This document shows, in pieces, positions 45,914 to 52,304 of a DNA stretch of 52,304 nucleotides (positions are counted from its first letter, which is position 1; the number at the start of each line of letters is the position of its first letter). Made by a program: the position numbers and the translations under genes. The DNA is from Micromonospora sp. HK10 (GTDB lineage: Bacteria > Actinomycetota > Actinomycetes > Mycobacteriales > Micromonosporaceae): the NCBI RefSeq assembly GCF_000982955.1, contig NZ_KQ058783.1:1-52304 (forward strand). Reading direction: 5' to 3'. Under the pieces are notes generated by a model. The model had not been told where the DNA came from. It searched no databases and saw nothing but the letters and a program-made list of their open reading frames with translations.

Positions 45914-46008
45914 TGACGGGTGTCCATCGAGGTCTGCAGCGCGCGGCGCATCTGCTCCCGCGCCTCGTCGGTGGTGGTCTCGGTCTGCGGCTTGTGCTTG
46001 GTCGCCAC
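45910..46008 (-). CDS. small hypothetical protein, 32 residues
   Basis: A tiny gene starting at GTG 46008 with a strong GGAAGGGAAG ribosome-binding site. The product ATKHKPQTETTTDEAREQM continues with RRALQTSMDTRQ: polar, without membrane segment, probably a helix in the second half. The coding sequence is too short for statistics, but the ribosome-binding site, the terminator directly after its stop and a likely promoter upstream all support it. No function can be proposed. Confidence 0.55.
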   Translation of the reverse strand: MATKHKPQTETTTDEAREQMRRALQTSMDTRQ

Positions 46009-46212
46009 GGGATCTTCCCTTCCAGGGTGCGGACCGCCGACGGCGGCGGCCCTTCGGGCGGTTCGGAGCGCCCGGGAGCGGTCCGGGATCACCGGAGCGG
46101 CTCGCCTGGCAGCGTGAGCCCGGGTCGGTCTGACCCTGGAGGGAGGCGGCACCTGGTGCGGAGCCACCGCCCCTGACCAGCGCCGCAAGGCGCCGGTCCC
46201 GCACCCAAGTTA
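46009..46212 (-). promoter_or_regulatory. AT-rich promoter and long leader of the 32-residue gene
   Basis: GTTAACGTTCATTTTCC-type DNA at about 46209-46226 is the most AT-rich stretch of the window. TAACTT (46207-46212, minus strand) may be a -10 box, which would give a leader of about 190 nt rich in GC inverted repeats. No other gene is seen in the 264-bp gap. Confidence 0.4.
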
Positions 46213-46272
46213 ACGTTCATTTTCCACATGCTGCCCGCAGTTCCCGGAATGCGGACACCCCGCGCGGCCCCG

Positions 46273-46485
46273 TCAGCGGGCCAGGAAATGCCAGCCCAGC
46301 CACCACCAGAAGCCGAACAGTCCGATCCGGCCCACCGGCACCGGGCCCACCTCGTAACGCATCACGAACGCGCAGACCTCACCGAGCGACGGGATCCGGG
46401 AGCCCTCCCGCCGGGCCGCCCACTCGATCACCGCGAAGAGCGCCAGCGCGGTGAGGAAACCGCCGATCGCCAGCAGCCGCATCAT
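46273..46485 (-). CDS. small membrane protein (DUF6186-like)
   Basis: A 70-residue protein with an N-terminal hydrophobic helix (LLAIGGFLTALALFAVIEW), a short polar part RREGSRIPSLGEV and a C-terminal Trp-rich helix (GLFGFWWWLGWHFL). The ATG at 46485 overlaps the stop codon of the upstream gene (ATGA), so translation is coupled. The family label is from memory; the function is unknown. Confidence 0.75.
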   Translation of the reverse strand: MMRLLAIGGFLTALALFAVIEWAARREGSRIPSLGEVCAFVMRYEVGPVPVGRIGLFGFWWWLGWHFLAR

Positions 46486-46889
46486 CGGCGCACCAGTCCC
46501 CAGAACGCGGAGAGCCAGGCGAACCAGGCCGCCGACCGGACCAGATGGTCCTCCAGCAGCGGGTCGGCCAGCCGGGAGAAGGTGGGGAACTCGTCACCCA
46601 CCGCGAGCACGAAGGTGGCTCCCTCGAGCACCCCGAAGAGGGTCGCCGGCAGCAACCACCAGACCGCGCCGCGGCCCAGCCGGCGCGGCGCCGGCCGGCG
46701 TGGCACCCGGTTGTTCAGGCCGATCCAGATCAGCGCGCCACCCGTGCCGAGCGTGTAGAGGTTGGCCTGGGCCGAGAACGAGGGCAACTGGCCACCGACC
46801 AGGGACAGGCAGATCAGCACCGGTACGGAGACGACTGGACGGTCCCAGGCTCGGGGCGCCTCGACGGTGAGCTCTCGGGGGTGATCCAT
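46482..46889 (-). CDS. membrane protein, unknown function
   Basis: A 135-residue protein with about four hydrophobic segments and a polar N-terminus. It has no recognised motif. ATG 46889 follows a GACAAT -10-like box at six bases, suggesting a leaderless mRNA. It forms a two-gene operon with the downstream 70-residue membrane protein (4-bp overlap). Confidence 0.78.
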   Translation of the reverse strand: MDHPRELTVEAPRAWDRPVVSVPVLICLSLVGGQLPSFSAQANLYTLGTGGALIWIGLNNRVPRRPAPRRLGRGAVWWLLPATLFGVLEGATFVLAVGDEFPTFSRLADPLLEDHLVRSAAWFAWLSAFWGLVRR

Positions 46890-46895
46890 CTACCG

Positions 46896-46901
46896 ATTGT
46901 C
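46896..46901 (-). promoter_or_regulatory. putative -10 box
   Basis: GACAAT on the minus strand, six bases before ATG 46889. Confidence 0.4.
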
Positions 46902-46954
46902 CCCACGGTCACGAAGTGCGGGAAGACCGCCGCGCCCCGGAGCCGCCCCTGATC

Positions 46955-48001
46955 TCAGCCGGGCAGCAGCGCCCCGGCCAGCTCGCCCCGGATCCGGTCC
47001 ACCACCTCGTCGACCGTGCCGCGCCCGGTGAAGCCGGCCGCGAACCGGTGCCCGCCGCCGCCCAGCGCCACCGCCACCGCGCTGACGTCCACCGCGCCCT
47101 TGCTGCGCAGCGACACCGCCCACTCGGCGGCGTCGACCTGCTTGACCACGCAGCTCACATCCGCCTCGGCCGTGCACCGGACCGAGTCGATCAGCGCCTC
47201 CAGCACGTACGCCGGCTGGTCGTGGCGGGCCAGGTCCTCGCGGGTGGCGTACGTCCAGACGAGCCCGCGCCCGGCGGCGGCCGCCGGCTCCAGGCGGGCG
47301 CGCAGCATCACCTCGCCGAAGAGCCGGACCGCGCCGAACGGGCGGGTGTCGAAGATCCGCCGGGAGATGTCACCGGGCCGGATGCCGGTGGCCAGCAGCC
47401 GGGCCGCCAGCCGGTGCACGGCCGGGGTGGTGGCTTCGAACCGGAACGAGCCGGTGTCCGTGCTCAGCGCCACGTAGAAGCAGGTCGCGATCTCCGCGTC
47501 CAGCGGCACCCCGAGCCGGTCCAGCAGTTCCTGCGCCACCACCGAGGTGGCCGCGGCGTGCGGGTCCACCAGGTGGAGGTCGCCGAACCGGGTGTTCGAG
47601 GCGTGATGGTCCAGCACCAGGGCCGTCCCGGCCTTGTCCAGCCGGTCGGCCAGGTCACCCAGCCGGGACTCGCTCGCCACGTCGAAGCAGATCACCAGGT
47701 CCGGCTCCGGGTACGCGTCGTCCTGCCCGACCAGCAGTTCCAGCCCCGGCAGCCAACGGAACGGCTCGGGCAGCACCGGCGGCCCGGGGAAGGTCGCCCG
47801 CAGCTGCCGTACGCCGAGCCGGCGCAGGCCCAGCCCGAAGCCGAGCATGGTGCCCAGCGCGTCGCCATCCGGGTTCACGTGGCAGATCAGCTGCACCCGC
47901 GCGTCGGCGGGGAGCCCGCGTACGGCCGCGAGGGCGGCCGCCCAGTCGGTGTCGGTCGGGCCGGCGCCGGCCGCCGTACCGACCTCGGCGGATTCGCTCA
48001 C
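46955..48001 (-). CDS. nrnA: DHH phosphoesterase, bifunctional oligoribonuclease / PAP phosphatase NrnA
   Basis: A 348-residue DHH-DHHA1 protein. Motifs: HVNPDGDALG, ICFDVAS, the DHH triad in LVLDHHASN, and the C-terminal substrate loop GGGHRFAAG. NrnA degrades short RNA oligonucleotides (and, in mycobacteria, cyclic dinucleotides and pAp). GTG 48001 overlaps the rbfA stop by four bases, so the two are translationally coupled. This rbfA-nrnA order is common in actinobacteria. Confidence 0.95.
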   Translation of the reverse strand: MSESAEVGTAAGAGPTDTDWAAALAAVRGLPADARVQLICHVNPDGDALGTMLGFGLGLRRLGVRQLRATFPGPPVLPEPFRWLPGLELLVGQDDAYPEPDLVICFDVASESRLGDLADRLDKAGTALVLDHHASNTRFGDLHLVDPHAAATSVVAQELLDRLGVPLDAEIATCFYVALSTDTGSFRFEATTPAVHRLAARLLATGIRPGDISRRIFDTRPFGAVRLFGEVMLRARLEPAAAAGRGLVWTYATREDLARHDQPAYVLEALIDSVRCTAEADVSCVVKQVDAAEWAVSLRSKGAVDVSAVAVALGGGGHRFAAGFTGRGTVDEVVDRIRGELAGALLPG

Positions 48002-48486
48002 GGGCGGTCGCCGCCGCGCGGCTCGTCCTCGTCCTCGACCGTGGTCCCGTCCTCGGCGTCCTCGTCCTCGTCCTCTAGCCGGTACGGCTGCGCCTCGCCC
48101 GCGTACTGCGCCCGGGCGGCCAGCCGCTGCACCTCGGCGTCGGCGTTGCGCGCCGCCGCCAGCAGGTCGTCGATGTGCTTGACCTGGTCCTGCACGTCGT
48201 CCAGGACGAAGGTCAGGGTCGGCGAGTGGCGCAGGCCGAGCGCCTTGCCGACCGTGCTGCGCAGCATGCCCTTGGCGCTCTCCAGCGCGGCGGCGGTGCT
48301 GGACTGGGCCGCCGCGTCGCCGAGCACCGTGTAGAAGACGGTGGCGTCGCGCAGATCGGCGGTGATCCGGGCATCGGTGATGGTGATCATCCCGAGCCGG
48401 GGGTCCTTGATCTGGCTCCGCACCACCGACGCGACCAGTTCACGGATGCGCTCCGCGTGCCGGCGTACCTTGGCCGGATCCGTCAT
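47998..48486 (-). CDS. rbfA: ribosome-binding factor A
   Basis: A 162-residue protein with the KH-like RbfA core (RRHAERIRELVASVV, DPRLGMITITDARI, LRHSPTLTFVLDD). The C-terminal 35 residues are a very acidic tail (EDEDEDAEDG), common in actinobacteria. ATG 48486 has GGAGG seven bases upstream. It helps 30S maturation, notably at low temperature. It is coupled to nrnA. Confidence 0.95.
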   Translation of the reverse strand: MTDPAKVRRHAERIRELVASVVRSQIKDPRLGMITITDARITADLRDATVFYTVLGDAAAQSSTAAALESAKGMLRSTVGKALGLRHSPTLTFVLDDVQDQVKHIDDLLAAARNADAEVQRLAARAQYAGEAQPYRLEDEDEDAEDGTTVEDEDEPRGGDRP

Positions 48487-48819
48487 CTCCCCCACCTCCA
48501 GGGTCACCCTGCTCCTTACGACGGCTCCAGCTCGGCGCGTCTGGCGACGCGCCGCGACCTGGAGCCGCCCAACATCTCGCACACTACCCGCGCGCCCGCG
48601 GCCCCCGCGCCGGGCCGCCGGGCCGGGCGGCGCCCCGGTCCGCACCCCACGGCACCGGACCGGATCCGCCTGCCCACCCGCCGACGCGCCGGCCCGGTCG
48701 GCCAGTCACCGGACGACCCCGGTCCGCCGGTCGCCGGACCCGGCCGGACCTCGGCCGGGCGCGGACCCGGTCGGCCGGCCGCCGGCCCGGTCGGAACTCG
48801 GCCGGGCGCGGAGGCACTG
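48487..48819 (-). promoter_or_regulatory. rbfA upstream region
   Basis: This 333-bp gap holds no gene. Near the rbfA end there is a -10 box TAGTGT (48581-48586) and then, in the leader, a hairpin of two 8-bp stems: GGCTCCAG / CTGGAGCC and GGCGCGTC / GACGCGCC with a TGGC loop (48523-48566). The part from 48600 to 48815 is extremely GC-rich with loose repeats of CTCGGCCGGGCGCGGA. Confidence 0.5.
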
Positions 48820-49116
48820 TCAGTCGTCGTCCGCGCCGTACAGGCGGCGGCGCACCGACAGCAGTTCGGTCTCGGGGCGGGCGGCCACCAGGCGCTCGCA
48901 GGAGTCGAGCACCTCGCGGACGTGCGCCGCCTCGGCGGCCACCACGGCCACCCCGATCTCGGCCCGGCCGTGCAGGTCGAGCGCGCCCACCTCGGCCGCG
49001 GATACCTCGAAGCGGCGCAGCGCGGCGACGATCGGCCGGACGTACGACCGTTTGGCCTTCAGGGACCGGGAGTCCCCCGGCAGCAACAGATCGAATTGCG
49101 CGGTTCCGGTGTACAC
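48820..49116 (-). CDS. DUF503 family protein (YlxP-like)
   Basis: A 98-residue protein of the DUF503 family found next to infB and rbfA. Landmarks: YTGTAQFDLLLPGDSRSLKA-K-R and VVAAEAAHVREVLD. GTG 49116 is preferred over TTG 49125 because the -10 box TACCGT (49125-49130) lies eight bases upstream and overlaps the TTG. The function is unknown; context suggests ribosome assembly. Confidence 0.88.
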   Translation of the reverse strand: MYTGTAQFDLLLPGDSRSLKAKRSYVRPIVAALRRFEVSAAEVGALDLHGRAEIGVAVVAAEAAHVREVLDSCERLVAARPETELLSVRRRLYGADDD

Positions 49117-49124
49117 GGCGAGCA

Positions 49125-49130
49125 ACGGTA
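49125..49130 (-). promoter_or_regulatory. putative -10 box for the DUF503 gene
   Basis: TACCGT on the minus strand, eight bases before GTG 49116. Confidence 0.45.
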
Positions 49131-49149
49131 CGGCAGGGCCGCCTCGGGG

Positions 49150-50238
49150 TCATCCGGTTTCGGTACGGCCTCCGGCCGGCCGCGCCGGAACGTCCGCGGG
49201 CGCGACCGCCACCAGCACGTCCCGCTCGATCGCCTGGTCCACCCGGTGCGCCAGGTCCAGGTAGCCGGGCCCGCCCACCACCCGCAGGCCGGCGTCGGTC
49301 AGCACCGCCTCGGCCGCCGCCCGGGGCGCCACGCGGGTGTTCCAGGACAGTCCCAGCGCGCCGCCCGGGCGCAGCAGTTCCCGCCAGACCGGCACCGCGG
49401 CCCGGAGCAGCTCCAGCGGGCTGCGGGACAGCCCCTGGTCGGTGCGGCTGCCGTGCGCCACCCCGTACGGGGCGTCGGTCACCAGCACGTCGGCGCAGCG
49501 CGAGCGGAGCACCTCCCGGGCCCGGACGGTGTCGGTGTGCAGCACGGTGACCCGCTGGGTGGTTCCGGACCGGTGCTCGTCCCGGGAGGGCGCGAGGACC
49601 GCCTCGAACCGCCGGGCGACCAGCCGGCGGTCCCGGCGCACCGGCACCGTCTCCGTGGTGTGCTTGAGCCGCTTGCGCCGCAGCCAGGTACGCAGGAAGG
49701 CGGCGTACGCGTCGACGTCCTTGCCGTCGTGCTCGACCCCGATGCCGTCGTAGCCGTACATCAGCGCCTGGTTGAGCGTGGTGCCCCGGCCGCAGAGCGG
49801 ATCGAGGACCACCAGCTGCCGGTCCAGCATGGCGCCCGCCGAGGCGGAGGCGAGCAGCGTGGCGTTGAGCAGCAGCCGGGTGAACTGCTCGTTGGTCTTG
49901 CCGGCGTACTTGGGAATGGTGATCAGGTCGGCGTCGTACCGGGCCAGCGGGTGCAGCGGCACCGGGCGGAACAGGTCCTCGCCCACCCGCTCGAACAGCG
50001 CGTACGCCGCCGACAGGTTCGCCAGGTAGGCCAGGTCCCGGACACCGAGGCCCGGCCCGGGCGCGGCGAAGGTCAGGTACTCCACCCCGCCGATCCGCTG
50101 CACCGCGCCGTCCACCGGCACGGCGTCGAGCACCCCCGAGCGGGCGAAGATGTCCAGCTCGGCCCGGGCCAGCCGGCCAGCCGCGTCGGCGTAGACGCGG
50201 TTGGCGGACGGGGCGAGCAGCAGCGCGTACCTGAGCAC
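49150..50238 (-). CDS. TRM11-like SAM-dependent methyltransferase
   Basis: A 362-residue methyltransferase of the TRM11/RlmK class. Motif I is LDPLCGRGTTLNQAL, the acceptor motif is DAPYG in LVTDAPYGVAHG, and a proline-rich LVAVAPADVP ends the fold. Before the catalytic core there is an RNA-binding-like part, with PKYAGKTNEQFTRLLLNATLL. The substrate is probably the guanosine or another base of a tRNA, but that is an inference. GTG 50238 follows a GACAAT -10-like box at seven bases. It lies between infB and the DUF503 gene. Confidence 0.85.
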   Translation of the reverse strand: MLRYALLLAPSANRVYADAAGRLARAELDIFARSGVLDAVPVDGAVQRIGGVEYLTFAAPGPGLGVRDLAYLANLSAAYALFERVGEDLFRPVPLHPLARYDADLITIPKYAGKTNEQFTRLLLNATLLASASAGAMLDRQLVVLDPLCGRGTTLNQALMYGYDGIGVEHDGKDVDAYAAFLRTWLRRKRLKHTTETVPVRRDRRLVARRFEAVLAPSRDEHRSGTTQRVTVLHTDTVRAREVLRSRCADVLVTDAPYGVAHGSRTDQGLSRSPLELLRAAVPVWRELLRPGGALGLSWNTRVAPRAAAEAVLTDAGLRVVGGPGYLDLAHRVDQAIERDVLVAVAPADVPARPAGGRTETG

Positions 50239-50245
50239 GCGGGAG

Positions 50246-50251
50246 ATTGTC
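50246..50251 (-). promoter_or_regulatory. putative -10 box
   Basis: GACAAT on the minus strand, seven bases before GTG 50238. Confidence 0.4.
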
Positions 50252-50266
50252 GCAGCCTGCGAAAAC

Positions 50267-50302
50267 GGTGACGGCCGAGGCCCGAAGGCCCCGGCCGTCA
50301 CC
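50267..50302 (-). terminator. terminator of infB
   Basis: GGTGACGGCCG-A-GGCC / GGCC-C-CGGCCGTCACC with loop CGAA: 15 pairs and one mismatch, 15 bp beyond the infB stop. Confidence 0.88.
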
Positions 50303-50317
50303 GGTCGTGCACACCGC

Positions 50318-52304
50318 TCAGGCGCGCGGCTTCTCCCGCATCTCGAAGGTCTCGATGATGTCGCCGACCTGGACGTTGTTGAAACCGCCCAGCGTCAGAC
50401 CACACTCGAAGCCCTCGCGGACCTCGGTCGCGTCGTCCTTGAACCGCTTGAGGGAGCTGATCGTGAGGTTGTCCGCCACGACCGCCCCGTCCCGCAGCAG
50501 CCGCGCCTTGGCGTTGCGGCGGATGAGGCCGGACCGGACGATACAGCCGGAGATGTTGCCGATCTTGGACGAGCGGAAGACGTCGCGGATCTCCGCGGTG
50601 CCCAGCTCGACCTCCTCGTACTCCGGCTTGAGCAGCCCCTTGAGCGCGGCGTCGATCTCCTCGATGGCCTGGTAGATGACCGTGTAGTACCGGATCTCCA
50701 CGCCCTCGCGGTCGGCGATCTCGCGGACCTTGTTGGCGGCCCGCACGTTGAAGCCGATGATCGTGACCGCCTCGGACGAGGCGCTCGCGAGCATGACGTC
50801 GCTCTCGGTGATCGCACCCACGCCCCGGTGGATGATCCGAAGCTGGACCTCCTCCGGGATGTCGAGGTTGAACAGCGCGTCCTCGAGGGCCTCCACGGAA
50901 CCGGAGACGTCGCCCTTGAGCACCAGGTTGAGCGAGGTCTTCTCGCCCTCCTTGAGCTGCTCCATGAGCGTCTCGAGGGTGGCCCGGCCGCGGGAGTTGG
51001 CGAACGAGGCCGCCCGCCGCCGCGCCTGCCGCTGCTCGGCGATCTGCCGCACGGTCCGGTCGTCCTCGGCGGCCAGGAAGGTGTCACCCGCACCCGGCAC
51101 CGTGGTCAGACCCAGCACCATGACCGGACGCGCCGGCCCGGCCTCGTCGACCGGCTTGCCGTTCTCGTCCAGCATGGCCCGGACCCGGCCGTGCGCCCCA
51201 CCGGCGACGATCGAGTCGCCGGCCCGGAGGGTGCCCTTCTGCACCAGCACGGTCGCCACCGCACCGCGGCCCTTGTCCAGGTGCGCCTCGATGGCGACAC
51301 CCTGTGCCGGCCCGTCGATCGGAGCGGTCAGCTCCAGCGACGCGTCGGCGGTCAGCAGCACGGCTTCGAGCAGTTCCTCGATGCCGATGCCGGGCTTGGC
51401 CGCCACGTTGACGAACATGGTGTCGCCGCCGTACTCCTCGGCGACCAGACCGTACTCGGTCAGCTGCTGGCGGACCTTGTCCGGGTTCGCCTCGGGCTTG
51501 TCGACCTTGTTGACCGCGACCACGATCGGCACGTCCGCCGCCTTGGCGTGGTTGAGCGCCTCGATGGTCTGCGGCATCACGCCGTCGTCGGCCGCCACCA
51601 CCAGGATCACGATGTCCGTGACCTGGGCACCACGGGCACGCATGGCGGTGAACGCCTCGTGACCCGGGGTGTCGATGAAGGTGACCGCGCGGTCCTCGCC
51701 GTCGTGCGGGACGTGGACCTGGTACGCGCCGATGTGCTGGGTGATGCCACCCGCCTCGCCGGCCACCACGTTCGCCTTGCGGATCGCGTCGAGCAGCTTG
51801 GTCTTACCGTGGTCGACGTGACCCATGACGGTCACCACCGGCGCACGGCTGACCAGGCGGTCGGCCGCGACCTCGGCGTCGAGGTCGATGTTGAACTGCG
51901 CGAGCAGCTCGCGGTCCTCGTCCTCCGGGCTGACGATCTGCACGTCGAAGCCGAGGTGCTCACCCAGCAGCAGCAGGGTGTCGTCGGAGCAGGACTGGGT
52001 CGCGGTCACCATCTCGCCCAGGTTGAACATCTCCTGGACCAGCGAACCCGGGTTGGCGTTGATCTTGTCGGCGAAGTCCGACAGCGAGGCGCCACGGGAG
52101 AGCCGGACGACCTGACCCTGCCCGCGGGGCGCGCCCGAGGACATGGTCGGGGCCGACAGGTTGTCGAACTCCTGTCTGCGCTGCTTCTTGGACTTGCGGC
52201 CACGGGTCGGCCGGCCACCCGGACGCCCGAAGGCACCCGCGGCGCCGCCGCCACGGCCACGACCGCCACCGCCCGGACGGCCACCGCCGCCGGCCGGGGC
52301 ACCC
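50318..52304 (-). CDS. infB: translation initiation factor IF-2 (5' end outside window)
   Basis: About 661 C-terminal residues; the gene begins beyond the right edge, and the visible N-terminal part is the Gly/Arg/Pro-rich segment typical of actinobacterial IF-2 ([14 protein letters not shown] before an internal Met at 52144). The G domain has [16 protein letters not shown] and NKVDKP, followed by domains II, III and C2 ([14 protein letters not shown]). IF-2 brings initiator tRNA to the 30S subunit. The stop codon is followed by a strong terminator. Confidence 0.97.
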   Translation of the reverse strand, partial: GAPAGGGGRPGGGGRGRGGGAAGAFGRPGGRPTRGRKSKKQRRQEFDNLSAPTMSSGAPRGQGQVVRLSRGASLSDFADKINANPGSLVQEMFNLGEMVTATQSCSDDTLLLLGEHLGFDVQIVSPEDEDRELLAQFNIDLDAEVAADRLVSRAPVVTVMGHVDHGKTKLLDAIRKANVVAGEAGGITQHIGAYQVHVPHDGEDRAVTFIDTPGHEAFTAMRARGAQVTDIVILVVAADDGVMPQTIEALNHAKAADVPIVVAVNKVDKPEANPDKVRQQLTEYGLVAEEYGGDTMFVNVAAKPGIGIEELLEAVLLTADASLELTAPIDGPAQGVAIEAHLDKGRGAVATVLVQKGTLRAGDSIVAGGAHGRVRAMLDENGKPVDEAGPARPVMVLGLTTVPGAGDTFLAAEDDRTVRQIAEQRQARRRAASFANSRGRATLETLMEQLKEGEKTSLNLVLKGDVSGSVEALEDALFNLDIPEEVQLRIIHRGVGAITESDVMLASASSEAVTIIGFNVRAANKVREIADREGVEIRYYTVIYQAIEEIDAALKGLLKPEYEEVELGTAEIRDVFRSSKIGNISGCIVRSGLIRRNAKARLLRDGAVVADNLTISSLKRFKDDATEVREGFECGLTLGGFNNVQVGDIIETFEMREKPRA

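Overview
The window comes from a very GC-rich actinomycete. Codon third positions are almost all G or C, GTG starts are frequent, and many genes seem to be transcribed without a leader. The housekeeping genes keep the order known from Mycobacterium tuberculosis between pspM and infB: pspM-pspA-clgR, pgsA, ftsK, rnj, dapA, thyX, dapB, pepR, pnp, rpsO, ribF, truB, a MATE transporter, nrnA, rbfA, infB, nearly all on the minus strand. Gene content and protein style suggest Micromonosporaceae (Micromonospora or Salinispora type). This is an inference from the sequence, not from a database search.

Layout. 0-6.5 kb: C-terminal part of the helicase Lhr, an acetyltransferase, a lipoprotein, a SAM hydrolase (DUF62) and a Nei-type DNA glycosylase. 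6.7-10.4 kb: a 1218-residue protein with a multicopper-oxidase fold that has lost most copper ligands, followed by three fibronectin III domains. 10.4-15.7 kb: the phage-shock set (pspM, pspA, clgR), cinA-type amidase, pgsA and rimO. 15.8-17.5 kb: an ornithine-cyclodeaminase-family gene divergent from a guanidinium exporter that sits behind a guanidine-III riboswitch. 17.6-27.8 kb: ftsK, two coupled YbjN genes, a secreted serine protease, RNase J, dapA, thyX. 27.8-34 kb: an accessory stretch with a DUF2752 membrane protein, an AlkX/YcaQ-type protein, three GNAT acetyltransferases, a GT87-type membrane protein and a SigG-like sigma factor. 34-38 kb: an AraC-DinB fusion, dapB and pepR, separated by several different GC-rich tandem-repeat arrays. 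38-52.3 kb: RNA decay and translation genes (pnp, rpsO, ribF, truB, nrnA, rbfA, DUF503, a TRM11-like methyltransferase, infB running off the right edge) with a MATE transporter and small membrane proteins between them.

How the genes work together. The conserved backbone covers translation and RNA turnover (infB, rbfA, nrnA, truB, rpsO, pnp, rnj, rimO), the lysine/peptidoglycan precursor pathway (dapA, dapB), thymidylate synthesis (thyX), chromosome segregation (ftsK) and membrane stress (clgR-pspA-pspM, pgsA). Lhr and Nei2 form a DNA-repair neighbourhood. The riboswitch and Gdx exporter form a small guanidine-detoxification unit. No rRNA, tRNA, CRISPR array, complete insertion sequence or prophage gene was seen.

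The points most worth a second look are the copper-ligand-depleted oxidase fused to FN3 domains, the guanidine-III riboswitch, the minisatellite cluster between 33.4 and 36.7 kb (two arrays with the same 17-bp period, one of about 26 bp, one of about 62 bp resembling the dapB 3' end), the AraC-DinB fusion with a ribosome-binding site inside it, a tiny 32-codon gene followed by two mutually exclusive hairpins, and the structured rpsO leader.
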